DNA of 64,000 nucleotides from Cellulomonas fimi (lineage in GTDB: Bacteria > Actinomycetota > Actinomycetes > Actinomycetales > Cellulomonadaceae). Made by a program: the position numbers and the translations under genes. The notes under the pieces were generated by a model. It was not told where the DNA came from. It saw only the letters and a program-made list of their open reading frames with translations, and did not search any database. Shown here piece by piece: positions 55,124 through 64,000 of the stretch. Location of the stretch: NCBI RefSeq assembly GCF_012952065.1, contig NZ_JABCJJ010000005.1:119732-183731 (forward strand). Direction: 5' to 3'. The first letter of the stretch is position 1. Each line of letters begins with the position of its first letter.

Positions 55124-55681
55124 TCAACCTGCGTCGCGGCCCCCGCGCCGGCGGATCTCGACCATCGGACCGAGGTACGGCGTCCACGACTCGCGCTCCT
55201 GGGGCGTGATCCGCCGCGGTGACCCGGTCGCCGGGTCGAACAGCACCAGCGTGGTCGTGGCGCGCGCGTACGGCACCCGGCGCGGTGACGCCCGCTCGGA
55301 CCCGTCCGAGGTCGCGTCCGACGGGACGACGTCGGCCGCCGACCCGCCCGGCAGGTCCCCGTCGACTACCTCGTAGCAGACGTCGAGGCTCGCGCCACCC
55401 AGGTGACCGATCCACAGCTCGACGATGATGGGCGTGCGTCGGTACTCCAGCTGCCGGACGTACTCGATCTCCTGCCGGGCCACGAGCGTCGTCGTGGGCG
55501 CGTCCGGGCCGGCGTCGATCACGGCCGTGGGCCAGACGCCGTCGGCGGGCGGGCTGGGGTGCACCCAGAACGCCGCGATGCGCGCCTCCTCGAGGACGCG
55601 GAACATCTCGACGTTGTTGATGTGCCCGTAGGCGTCCATGTCCGACCAGCGCAGCTGGACCGGCACCCTGAGCCGAGTCAT
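55124..55681 (-). CDS. Acyl-CoA thioesterase, 4-hydroxybenzoyl-CoA thioesterase family
   Basis: A 185-aa single hot-dog protein. The N-terminus VPVQLRWSDMDAYGHINNVEMFRVLEEAR has the catalytic Asp of the 4HBT family, and EIEYVRQLEYRRTPIIVELWI and TTTLVLFDPATGSPRRI follow. An insert of about 20 residues rich in Asp/Ser lies in the middle. It corresponds in position to the small thioesterase-like gene near ettA in M. tuberculosis. It lies downstream of the GTPase pair (86 bases) on the same strand. The substrate is unknown. Confidence 0.88.
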   Translation of the reverse strand: MTRLRVPVQLRWSDMDAYGHINNVEMFRVLEEARIAAFWVHPSPPADGVWPTAVIDAGPDAPTTTLVARQEIEYVRQLEYRRTPIIVELWIGHLGGASLDVCYEVVDGDLPGGSAADVVPSDATSDGSERASPRRVPYARATTTLVLFDPATGSPRRITPQERESWTPYLGPMVEIRRRGGRDAG

Positions 55682-55767
55682 CGCCGGCCCACCTCCCGTG
55701 TCGTCATGGCGTCCGCGGTTCCTGGCCGACGGCCGGGAGTGATGATGCCCGAGTCATGGTGCCCGAG

Positions 55768-57354
55768 TCATGTTGCCGCCGTGCGGGCGCCGGACCGGCA
55801 CCGCTCGAGCGCCCCTATCTCCTCGCTCACCGGACCGACCACGCGGCCGTCCGCGACCTGCCCGACGGCGGCACGCAGCCGGGTGCGCGCGCGAGCCGCT
55901 CGGCGCCGCGCACCGAGGGCAGCGGCGATCCGCGAGAAGGCCGCCAGCAGGATCCCCCCGACGGCGCCACCGACGGCGAGCACCGTCGGCGCCGGGAAGT
56001 CCCACCACTGCGGGGTGGGCGGCTCAGGCAGCCGCAGGTACGCCAGCACGGCGAGCCCGGCGAGCCACAGGAGGCCGCCCACGAGCGCCGCGAGCAGGAG
56101 CCACTGGACCGCGCCGACCGCGCGCCACCACACCGGCCGCCGCTCGGCGTCCAGGCGCGTCCCGGCGACGGCCTGGTCGAGCGCGTCCGCGAGCCCGTCG
56201 GCCGACGTGCGCGCCCGGGCCGCGAGGACCCAGGCGTCGGGCGCGCCGGCCGTGGCCGCGTCGGTGAAGTCGCGGACCGCGTTCGCGGCCCGGGCGCGGC
56301 TCGCCGCCCCGGCCGCCGGCAACGACGTGCGGGCCAGGTCGGGCCGGCGGACGTCACGGTCGAGGTGCAGCCGGCGCAACGGGTCGGGTCGGAACCGGCC
56401 GAGCCAGCGCGTCACCGGCCACCCGGTGGCGGCTCTGGCGCGAGCGCGCGCCGAGCCGCGGACGGCGTCGACCACGGTGCGGACGCCCGCGGCCTCCTCG
56501 AGCGCGGTCACGAGGTCCTCGCGTGCGGCGCGGTGCACCACGGGCGGGACGGCATCGCCGCAGGCCGCCACGAGACGCGCGGCCTCGGCACGGACGTCGG
56601 CCGTGAGCCGCGCAGTCGCCGCCCGCCGCTTCCGGGCGGCCTCGGACAGGAGGCCACGCAGCTCGTCCACGCCCTCGCCCGTCGTCGCGGAGACCGCGAG
56701 CACCGGTACGGCGCCCAGCCCGTCCTCGGCAGCGAGGCGGCGCAGGTCGGCGACGCACCGGTCCCGCTCGGTGGCGCTGAGCCGGTCGACCTGGTTGAGC
56801 GCCAGGACCATGACGTCGGCGTGGGTCGCGAGCGGGCGCAGGTACCGCTCGTGCAGCGCGGCGTCGGCGTACTTCTGCGGGTCCGCGACCCAGACGAGCA
56901 GGTCGACGCGCTCGAGCAGCCGTTCGGCGCGCAGGCGGTGCTCGACCACCACGGAGTCGTGGTCCGGCAGGTCGAGGAGCACGAGTCCGGTGGGCACCGC
57001 TCCCACGCCGTCGAGGTGCCGGCGCGCGTCGACGCCGAGCCAGTCGAGCAGGTTGGCGGAGCCGTCGGGCCCCCAGACCGCCGCCGAGGGGAAGCCGGTC
57101 GTGGGACGGGTGATGCCCGGCTCCGCGATCCGCTCCCCCGCCATCGCGTTGAGCAACGACGACTTGCCCGATCCGGTCGAGCCGGCGAGCGCGACGACCG
57201 TGTGGTCGGGTGACAGGGCGAGCCGCTGCTGCGCGTGCGCGACGACCCCGCGCGCCCGTTCGAGGTCCGCCTCGGGCAGCCGACCGGTCCCGGCCTCGAC
57301 GGCGGTCTCGAGCGCAGCGACCCGCGCGGCGAGGTCCGGCTCGCGGCGACTCAC
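55768..57354 (-). CDS. YfjP-like membrane GTPase (cassette 1, second gene)
   Basis: A 528-aa protein with an N-terminal dynamin/Era-like G domain: P-loop LAGSTGSGKSSLLNAMAG at about 51-68, switch region TRPTTGF, G3 LVLLDLPDHDSV, G4 LALNQVDRL, G5-like LAVSATTGEGVDEL. The middle is helical and the C-terminal part has two membrane segments (VQWLLLAALVGGLLWLAGLAVLAYL and VLAVGGAVGGILLAAF). The GTG start overlaps the stop of the upstream GTPase gene by 4 bases (GTGA). A paralogue is encoded at 61904-63406. The role is probably membrane remodelling or stress, inferred from the fold only. Confidence 0.85.
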   Translation of the reverse strand: MSRREPDLAARVAALETAVEAGTGRLPEADLERARGVVAHAQQRLALSPDHTVVALAGSTGSGKSSLLNAMAGERIAEPGITRPTTGFPSAAVWGPDGSANLLDWLGVDARRHLDGVGAVPTGLVLLDLPDHDSVVVEHRLRAERLLERVDLLVWVADPQKYADAALHERYLRPLATHADVMVLALNQVDRLSATERDRCVADLRRLAAEDGLGAVPVLAVSATTGEGVDELRGLLSEAARKRRAATARLTADVRAEAARLVAACGDAVPPVVHRAAREDLVTALEEAAGVRTVVDAVRGSARARARAATGWPVTRWLGRFRPDPLRRLHLDRDVRRPDLARTSLPAAGAASRARAANAVRDFTDAATAGAPDAWVLAARARTSADGLADALDQAVAGTRLDAERRPVWWRAVGAVQWLLLAALVGGLLWLAGLAVLAYLRLPEPPTPQWWDFPAPTVLAVGGAVGGILLAAFSRIAAALGARRRAARARTRLRAAVGQVADGRVVGPVSEEIGALERCRSGARTAAT

Positions 57355-59327
57355 CGGTCCTCCGGGCCGCGCAGCAGCCGACGCCACCAGCCGCGGAGCC
57401 CCCCGTCGCCGGACGACTCCGTGGTCGCTCCGCTGTCGGCCCGGGCGCCGGCGCCGGTCCCCCGCCGTGTCGGTGCGTCGCGGTCCGGCGTGACGGGGGC
57501 CGGTCGCCCGGCACCGGCCCCACGCAGCGCACCCCGCGCGGTCCCGGGCACGGCCGCGCCCGCGGTCGGCGTCCCGGTCCCGGCCCCAGCCCCCTCCCCG
57601 CCCCCGACAGCCTCCTGGAGCCGCACCATCGCGCGGGCCACCCGGTCGGCGGCCTGCCTCAGCTCGGTCCCGCTCGCGTGCGCCGTCCCCAGCGCGTCGA
57701 GCTGCACCGTGTAGCGCTCGGACTGCCCGGCGAGGACGCCGCGGATCCGGACGGCGAGCCGCTCGTGCGCCGTGCGCGTCAGCTGACGCACGGCGTCGTC
57801 GCCGAAGACGGCCTCGAGCACCCGCTGGGCGAGGAGTGCCGAGCCACCGGCGATACCGATCTCCGCGCCCGTGAGCCCGCCGGTCGACGCGAACACCGCG
57901 ACCATGAGCGCGGCGCCCAGCCCGTTGACGCCGAAGGAGAGCACACGCGCGGTCGATCGCTTGCTCGCGCCCTCCTCGGCGACCAGCTCGAGGACGTCCG
58001 ACTGCCAGGCCCGGATCTCGCCGGCCACGCGGGCGCGCAGGTCCGACGAGCCCCGGGCGAGCTGGAGGCCGCCGAGCAGCGCAGCCCCGGCGGGGTCCGC
58101 GTGCCACGCGGCGTGAGCACGCCCGGCCGCGTCCTCGGCGGCGTCGAGCACGACGGCCTCGAGCCCGTGCCCGATGGCGGTCGCGAGCTCGGGCTCGGGA
58201 GCTCCGCGGCCCCGGATCGCCGCCGTGAGCCGATCCCGGAGCCAGCCCACGCGCGTCTCGACCGCGCGGAAGAACTCCCCTGTGCCCACGACGTCCTGCC
58301 AGCGCGCGAGCACCTCGCCGCGGAGCATCGTGCCGTCGGACGTCGCCCGCAGCACCGTCTCGAGCGCGTCGTTGTACGGCGTCGCGACCATCGCCCGCAG
58401 GCGACCGTCTGCGGCCCGCTGCGCGTCGGCCGCGTCCGCGAGCCCGCGCGCGCGCACGAGCAGGTCGGCCGTCGTGCCCTCCCGCGTCCGCGTGATGGCG
58501 GCCGCCCGCTCGGCCGGGTCGGCGCCCAACGCGGTCAACCAGTCGGCGACGGGCGCCACGACGTGCTCGGGCAGGAGGCCGTCCTCGAGCGGTGCCTCGG
58601 CGACGAGCAGCACGGGCGCGCTGCCGAGCCCGTGCTCGGCGAGCATCTGCTCGAGGTGCGCGCGCACGGGGCCTTCCGTCCCCGGGTCGACCCGGTCGAG
58701 GACCAGGGCCAGCTCGGTGTGCCGACGCTCGGCCGCCTCGAGCAGGTCCCACGGGACGGCGTCGGCGTACCGCGCGGCCGTCGTGACGAACAGCCAGAGG
58801 TCGGCGGCGCCGAGCAGCTGGGTCGCGAGCCGCCGGTTATCCTGCACGACGGAGTCGATGTCGGGCGCGTCGAGCAGCGCGAGGCCGGGCGGGACGGCCT
58901 GCGACGCGACGAGACGCAGCGCGCCCGCCCCGTCGACCGCGCCGGTGCCGGTGATCCGCGCGAGGCCGGGCAGCACCCGGTCGCCCCGGAACCAGCCGGT
59001 GTCGAGCGGGTGGTGCACGAGGACGGGTGCGCGCGTCGTCGGGCGCAGCACGCCCGCCTGGCTCACCTGCTCGCCGAGGAGCGAGTTCACCAGGGTCGAC
59101 TTGCCGGCACCGGTCGACCCCCCGACGACGACGAGCAGGGGCGCCCCGGCCGCGCGCGCCCGCGGGAGCAGGTAGTCGTCGAGCTGGTCGAGCACCTGCG
59201 CCCGCTGCAACCGCTGGTGAGGCGCCTCCGCGAGCTCGAGCGGCAGCCGGACCTCGCCGACGGCCGCCCGGAGGGCGACGAGGGCAGCCACGAGCTCGGC
59301 GTCAGGCCCGTGCTCCCCCGGTTCCAC
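57351..59327 (-). CDS. Dynamin-like GTPase (cassette 1, first gene)
   Basis: A 658-aa protein with a G domain at about 60-260: P-loop VVVGGSTGAGKSTLVNSLLG, switch TTRAPVLVHHP, G3 LALLDAPDIDSV, G4 LALVLDRVDPGT. A long helical region follows, then hydrophobic stretches near GLGAALMVAVFASTGGLTGAEIGIAGGSALLAQ that may insert into membrane, as in bacterial dynamins, and a Gly/Ala/Pro-rich tail. It overlaps the YfjP-like gene (GTGA) and lies 13 bases after ettA, so three genes are probably read together. Streptomycete dynamins DynA/DynB act at sporulation septa; orthology is not established here. Confidence 0.83.
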   Translation of the reverse strand: MEPGEHGPDAELVAALVALRAAVGEVRLPLELAEAPHQRLQRAQVLDQLDDYLLPRARAAGAPLLVVVGGSTGAGKSTLVNSLLGEQVSQAGVLRPTTRAPVLVHHPLDTGWFRGDRVLPGLARITGTGAVDGAGALRLVASQAVPPGLALLDAPDIDSVVQDNRRLATQLLGAADLWLFVTTAARYADAVPWDLLEAAERRHTELALVLDRVDPGTEGPVRAHLEQMLAEHGLGSAPVLLVAEAPLEDGLLPEHVVAPVADWLTALGADPAERAAAITRTREGTTADLLVRARGLADAADAQRAADGRLRAMVATPYNDALETVLRATSDGTMLRGEVLARWQDVVGTGEFFRAVETRVGWLRDRLTAAIRGRGAPEPELATAIGHGLEAVVLDAAEDAAGRAHAAWHADPAGAALLGGLQLARGSSDLRARVAGEIRAWQSDVLELVAEEGASKRSTARVLSFGVNGLGAALMVAVFASTGGLTGAEIGIAGGSALLAQRVLEAVFGDDAVRQLTRTAHERLAVRIRGVLAGQSERYTVQLDALGTAHASGTELRQAADRVARAMVRLQEAVGGGEGAGAGTGTPTAGAAVPGTARGALRGAGAGRPAPVTPDRDAPTRRGTGAGARADSGATTESSGDGGLRGWWRRLLRGPEDR

Positions 59328-59340
59328 CGAGCCGGCTCCG

Positions 59341-61023
<1,683 letters not shown>

Positions 61024-61109
61024 TGGCTACTCGTCCGCCCTAGCGCTCGATGGTGGGGGTCCGCCCGCCCGCGCGGGGCGGGCGGCGATCAGCTCCCCAG
61101 CCTAGGCGA

Positions 61110-61817
61110 TCACCTGCTCCCGCTCAGAGCGAGGCTCTTCGCGCCTCGCTTGCCGGTCGTGGTCGTGTCCGCTGCCGAGGGGTCCTCGGCCTCCGCCTCG
61201 GTGGCGCGCTCGTCGACGGCCGTGGTCGCGTCGTCGACGGCCGAGCCCGCGATCTCCGGCGCGGCCGCCGTGGCCCACGGGTCGATCGCCGCGGGGTACC
61301 CCGGCGACCCGTCGGGCGTCGCACCGGCCTCCGGCTCGGCGTCGGGCTGGGCGTCCGCACCGCGCTGGTCGTCCGCACCGCGCTGGTCGTCCGGACCACG
61401 CTGGTCGTCCGCACCGCGCTGGCTGTCTCCCCCTTCCGCTCCCCCGGCCACGTGCACGGTCCGGGCGAACCTCGCCTGCCCGAACGTGAGGTCCGGCCCG
61501 ATGGCGAGCGCCTCGAGCACGAGCGACGTCCGGGTCCCCTCGGGCGCGGTCCACTCCTCGGTGCCGAGCCGGCCGTGCACCAGCACGGGGTCGCCCTTGC
61601 GCAACGACGCGGCGACGTTGAGCGCCTGCTGCCGCCACGCCTTGACCGTGAACCACTCGGTCCGGCCGTCCACCCACGTGTTCTGCGCGCGGTCGAAGTA
61701 CCGCCGCGTGCTCGCCATCCGGAAGCTCGCGAACGGCGTGGTCCCCGCCCCCGTGTACTGCCGCGGCTCCGTCGCGACCCACCCGACCAGCGTCATCGTC
61801 AGCTCGTTGGTGCTCAT
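61110..61817 (-). CDS. ssb: Single-stranded DNA-binding protein paralogue with repeat-rich tail
   Basis: A 235-aa protein: an OB-fold of about 110 residues (MTLVGWVATEPRQY, ASFRMASTRRYFDRAQNTWV, WFTVKAWRQQALNVAASLRKGDPVLVHGRL) and a long acidic, Ala/Asp/Gln-rich tail that contains four 18-bp coding repeats. The C-terminus is KRGAKSLALSGSR, not the acidic DDxIPF tip that recruits repair partners in housekeeping SSB, so this is a paralogue like mycobacterial Rv2478c or streptomycete SsbB. The ATG follows GAGGAGG. It lies between ettA and the second GTPase cassette. Confidence 0.9.
   Translation of the reverse strand: MSTNELTMTLVGWVATEPRQYTGAGTTPFASFRMASTRRYFDRAQNTWVDGRTEWFTVKAWRQQALNVAASLRKGDPVLVHGRLGTEEWTAPEGTRTSLVLEALAIGPDLTFGQARFARTVHVAGGAEGGDSQRGADDQRGPDDQRGADDQRGADAQPDAEPEAGATPDGSPGYPAAIDPWATAAAPEIAGSAVDDATTAVDERATEAEAEDPSAADTTTTGKRGAKSLALSGSR
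61353..61424 (-). repeat. Four tandem 18-bp coding repeats in the ssb-like gene
   Basis: Units start at 61353, 61371, 61389 and 61407, each near GTCCGCACCGCGCTGGTC on the plus strand. They encode repeats of Asp-Asp-Gln-Arg-Gly-Ala (with Pro in one unit) in the tail. The unit is a multiple of 3, so copy number can change without breaking the frame. Confidence 0.9.
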
Positions 61818-61903
61818 CGTTCCTCCTCGTCCGGCGAGCCGACCGGTGCCGGCCCGTGGGTGGAGGATGCGCGTCGGCGCCCGGGCGGTGCCGGGACCGG
61901 TGG

Positions 61904-63406
61904 TCAGGCTGGTGACGTGCTCGCGCCGCGCGCCGCTGAGGTCGGGTCGGGCACCGCCGCGCCGGTGGTCAGCTCGCGCACCTCGCGGTGCTCGGCCCAC
62001 ACCTCGAGCGTCGGCGCCAGCAGCAGCTGCGCCACGACGCCCTCGAGCGCGGTCGTCCCCGCGGTCCGGACCCGCTCGGCACGGCCGTGCGCGTCGCGGC
62101 GTCGGACCAGGTGGGAGGCCGCGCCCAGGAGCACGCCCAGGGCCACGAGCGCGAGCGCCACGGGCACGAGCGGCGCCACGTCCGCGAGCGCGAGGCCCGC
62201 GGCCACGACGGCGCCGACCAGCGCGACACCGGCGCCCGCCCGCAGCAGCCCCGCGGCGGACGAGCCCGCCGTCGAGATCGGGAGGTCCACGAACCGGTCG
62301 GCGACCGCGCGCCGCAGCCGGTCGGCCGACGCGACCCGCTCGTCGAGCGCGCGCTGCCAGGCGGCGGGAAGACCCTCGACGGCGCTCGAGACCCAGCGCG
62401 CGCGCGCGAGCTCGACCGTCCCCTCCTGCACCGTGCCGGCCTCCGGGACCGTCCGCCCGCCGCCGCGCACGACCGCCTCGACGGCGTCGGCGACCGCCGG
62501 CAGGCCGGCGGCCTGCGCGAGCGTGTCGACGACCTCGCGCTCGGGCAGCTCCGCCCGCGCCGGCTCGCGCGCCGCGACCTCGCGCGCGATCAGGTTCGCG
62601 GCATCCGTGACCTCGGCACCGGCGCGCACCGCCGCGATGCTGCGCTGCGCGACGACGCCCGCGAGCAGGGCGCGTAGCTCGGGCACCCCGCCGCCGCTCC
62701 GGGCCGACGCCTGGAGCACCCGCACGCCGACCAGGCCGTCCTCGCGCAGGAGCCGTTCGACGTCCGCCTGGAGCCTGCCCCGGACGTCCTCGGGAACCGT
62801 GTCGACCTGGTTGAGCACCACGACCATCGCCGACTCGTGGCCGGCCAGCCGACGCAGGTACCCGGAGTGCAGCGCGTCGTCGGCGTACTTCTGCGGATCG
62901 ACCACCCACACCAGCAGGTCGGCCATCGGCAGCAGCCGGTCGACCGTCTCGCGGTGCGAGGGCTCGATGGAGTCGTGGTCCGGCAGGTCCAGCAGCACGA
63001 GCCCGCGCAGCGCCACCTCGGAGTCGGCGTCGAGCTCGCTCTCGCGCTGGATGCGCCGGTGGGCGTCGATCCCGAGCCAGTCCAGCAACGCGGAGCCCGC
63101 CTCTCCCCAGACGCACGCGGCGACGGTGGACGTGGTCGGTCTCCGCACGCCGACGTCCGCGAAGTCGAGGCCCGAGATCGCGTTGAAGAGGGTGGACTTG
63201 CCGGAGCCGGTGCCGCCGACCAGGGCGACGATCGTGTGGTCGACGCCGAGCGCGAGCCGCTCGCGGACCCCCACGAGTGCCGAGGTGACCCCCGCCGCGA
63301 CGTCGTCGGGCACGCGCCCGTCGGCGATCGTGAGGGCCCGCTCGAGGGCCTCCACGCGGCCCGTGAGATCGGCGGTCTCCGAGCGGTGGGCGGCGCGGCC
63401 GCTCAT
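61904..63406 (-). CDS. YfjP-like membrane GTPase (cassette 2, second gene)
   Basis: A 500-aa paralogue of the protein at 55768-57354. The G domain has P-loop LVGGTGSGKSTLFNAISG at about 63-80, switch RRPTTSTVAACVWGEAGSALL, G3 LVLLDLPDHDSI, the shared LVWVVDPQKYADDALH, G4 VVLNQVDTV, and LQASARSGGGVPELRALL. The C-terminal membrane part is LLRAGAGVALVGAVVAAGLAL and LVPVALALVALGVLLGAASHLV. The ATG overlaps the upstream stop by 4 bases (ATGA), just as in cassette 1. There is no evidence of decay; both copies look functional. Confidence 0.86.
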   Translation of the reverse strand: MSGRAAHRSETADLTGRVEALERALTIADGRVPDDVAAGVTSALVGVRERLALGVDHTIVALVGGTGSGKSTLFNAISGLDFADVGVRRPTTSTVAACVWGEAGSALLDWLGIDAHRRIQRESELDADSEVALRGLVLLDLPDHDSIEPSHRETVDRLLPMADLLVWVVDPQKYADDALHSGYLRRLAGHESAMVVVLNQVDTVPEDVRGRLQADVERLLREDGLVGVRVLQASARSGGGVPELRALLAGVVAQRSIAAVRAGAEVTDAANLIAREVAAREPARAELPEREVVDTLAQAAGLPAVADAVEAVVRGGGRTVPEAGTVQEGTVELARARWVSSAVEGLPAAWQRALDERVASADRLRRAVADRFVDLPISTAGSSAAGLLRAGAGVALVGAVVAAGLALADVAPLVPVALALVALGVLLGAASHLVRRRDAHGRAERVRTAGTTALEGVVAQLLLAPTLEVWAEHREVRELTTGAAVPDPTSAARGASTSPA

Positions 63407-64000
63407 GTGAGCCCCTTCAGGACGGCGAAGCGCAGGCGGAGCCGGGACGCGGCGTCGGGCGCGAGGTCGGGTCCGTCGAGGCGCGACACCAGGTCGGCGC
63501 CCTCGCGGGCCGCCTGCTCCTGGGCACGCTCGACGAGCGCGCCCTGCAACGCGGCGCGCACAAGCCCCGCGTCGTCGCCCAGCAACGCCTCGAGGACCAC
63601 GGCCGCAGGGTCGAGACCGGCCGCGGCGGCGAGCGCCACCGCGGCGAGCCCGCGTTCTCCCAGCGCGTCGACGGCCTGCTGCGCCCGTCGCGCCGACCCG
63701 GGGTCGGGCGCGGAGCGGAGCACGTGCACCGCCTGCTGCGCCATCGCCGTCCAGTCGGCCGCACCCGCCCGGGCCCGGGTGCGCCGGTCCACGTCCCGGC
63801 CGGCGGCCGGCCAGGCGCCGACCAGGGCAGGCCCGCCGGCCGGGGCGGTCCGAGCCGCGAGCCGATCCCGCAACGCGTGCTCGGCTGCCCGGCCCGCGCC
63901 CTCGAGGTTCGCCGCGGCCGACCGCTCGAGCTCGCCGACCAGCGTCTCGAGCGCGGCCCCGCCACCCCGCCCGGTGCGCCGCAGCCCACGCCAGAAGATC
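63403..64000 (-). CDS. Upstream partner of the YfjP-like GTPase (cassette 2, first gene), C-terminal part only
   Basis: The last 198 codons or so of a gene whose start lies beyond the window. The visible part is helical and Ala/Arg/Leu-rich, beginning near FWRGLRRTGRGGGAALETLV and ending RLRLRFAVLKGLT, without membrane segments or nucleotide motifs. By analogy with cassette 1 it should be the C-terminal end of a dynamin-like GTPase, but no G-domain motif is visible here and I saw no clear similarity to the tail of the cassette 1 protein. Its stop overlaps the next start (ATGA). The product call rests on arrangement alone. Confidence 0.6.
   Translation of the reverse strand, partial: IFWRGLRRTGRGGGAALETLVGELERSAAANLEGAGRAAEHALRDRLAARTAPAGGPALVGAWPAAGRDVDRRTRARAGAADWTAMAQQAVHVLRSAPDPGSARRAQQAVDALGERGLAAVALAAAAGLDPAAVVLEALLGDDAGLVRAALQGALVERAQEQAAREGADLVSRLDGPDLAPDAASRLRLRFAVLKGLT

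Noticed and set aside
52983..55415. An 810-codon minus-strand open frame across tesB and topoisomerase IB
   Set aside because: It is a shadow of two well-supported genes on the other strand; its composition is repetitive and low in hydrophobic residues.
55682..55767. Near-duplicate of TGCCCGAGTCATG before the thioesterase gene
   Set aside because: Two short copies in an 86-base gap are too little to assign a role.

Overview
The window is very GC-rich (roughly 73-75% by eye), densely coding chromosomal DNA of an actinobacterium, most likely Cellulomonadaceae or another Micrococcales lineage. The evidence is ClpP1/ClpP2 pairing, coenzyme F420 genes, a translational-type ileS T-box, a DasR-like regulator with a dre-like operator, an Rv2466c-like mycothiol-linked protein, EttA, and frequent GTG starts. 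Genus is inferred from composition and gene content only. I saw no rRNA, transposase, integrase, phage gene or CRISPR array.

Layout. (1) 1-3.1 kb: 3' truncated ileS (-) behind an isoleucine T-box leader. (2) 3.3-10.7 kb (-): a pyrimidine/beta-alanine catabolic set of beta-ureidopropionase, dihydropyrimidinase, an LLM-type (F420/flavin) oxidoreductase, class III aminotransferase, YdfG-like SDR and (methyl)malonate-semialdehyde dehydrogenase. It runs from the uracil ring to acetyl-CoA or 3-hydroxypropionate, but no dihydropyrimidine dehydrogenase is visible. (3) 10.9-12.7 kb (-): F420 gamma-glutamyl ligase next to an FGD-like F420 oxidoreductase. (4) 12.9-22.3 kb: valS, baeRF-type protein, chorismate mutase, clpX-clpP2-clpP1 and tig, with a ClgR-like paired operator before clpP1, then tRNA-Pro. 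(5) 22.5-34.0 kb (+): DUF3105 protein, tRNA-Gly, and a sulfur/cysteine island. The island holds cysK-cysE and a translationally coupled cluster of sulfonate-type ABC transporter, acetyl-CoA synthetase, O-acetylhomoserine sulfhydrylase and CoA-binding protein. Each half is preceded by a short cysteine-rich leader ORF. (6) 34-43.1 kb: ATL protein, SpoIIE-type phosphatase, a decayed eis-like gene, rpiB, M13 peptidase, Cys-rich membrane-anchored protein, Rv2466c-like protein, pepN. (7) 43.2-52.5 kb: malQ, MscS channel, and a complete PTS (IIA, two IIB, IIC, EI, HPr) with a GntR/DasR-like regulator, HAD phosphatase and dre-like site. (8) 52.6-64 kb: trHbO, TesB, topoisomerase IB, thioesterase, and two copies of a two-gene GTPase cassette around ettA and an SSB paralogue. 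The second cassette runs off the end of the window.

Much of the gene content and order (valS, clpX, clpP2, clpP1, tig, rpiB, Rv2466c-like, pepN, glbO, ettA, ssb-like) follows the Rv2448c-Rv2478c stretch of Mycobacterium tuberculosis. The sulfur island, PTS locus and GTPase cassettes look like lineage-specific insertions into that conserved backbone.

The strongest leads are the paired Cys-rich leader ORFs over the sulfur island, the LLM protein occupying the place of the missing first pyrimidine-reducing enzyme, the duplicated GTPase cassette, and the paired ClgR-like boxes that are also the arms of a hairpin.
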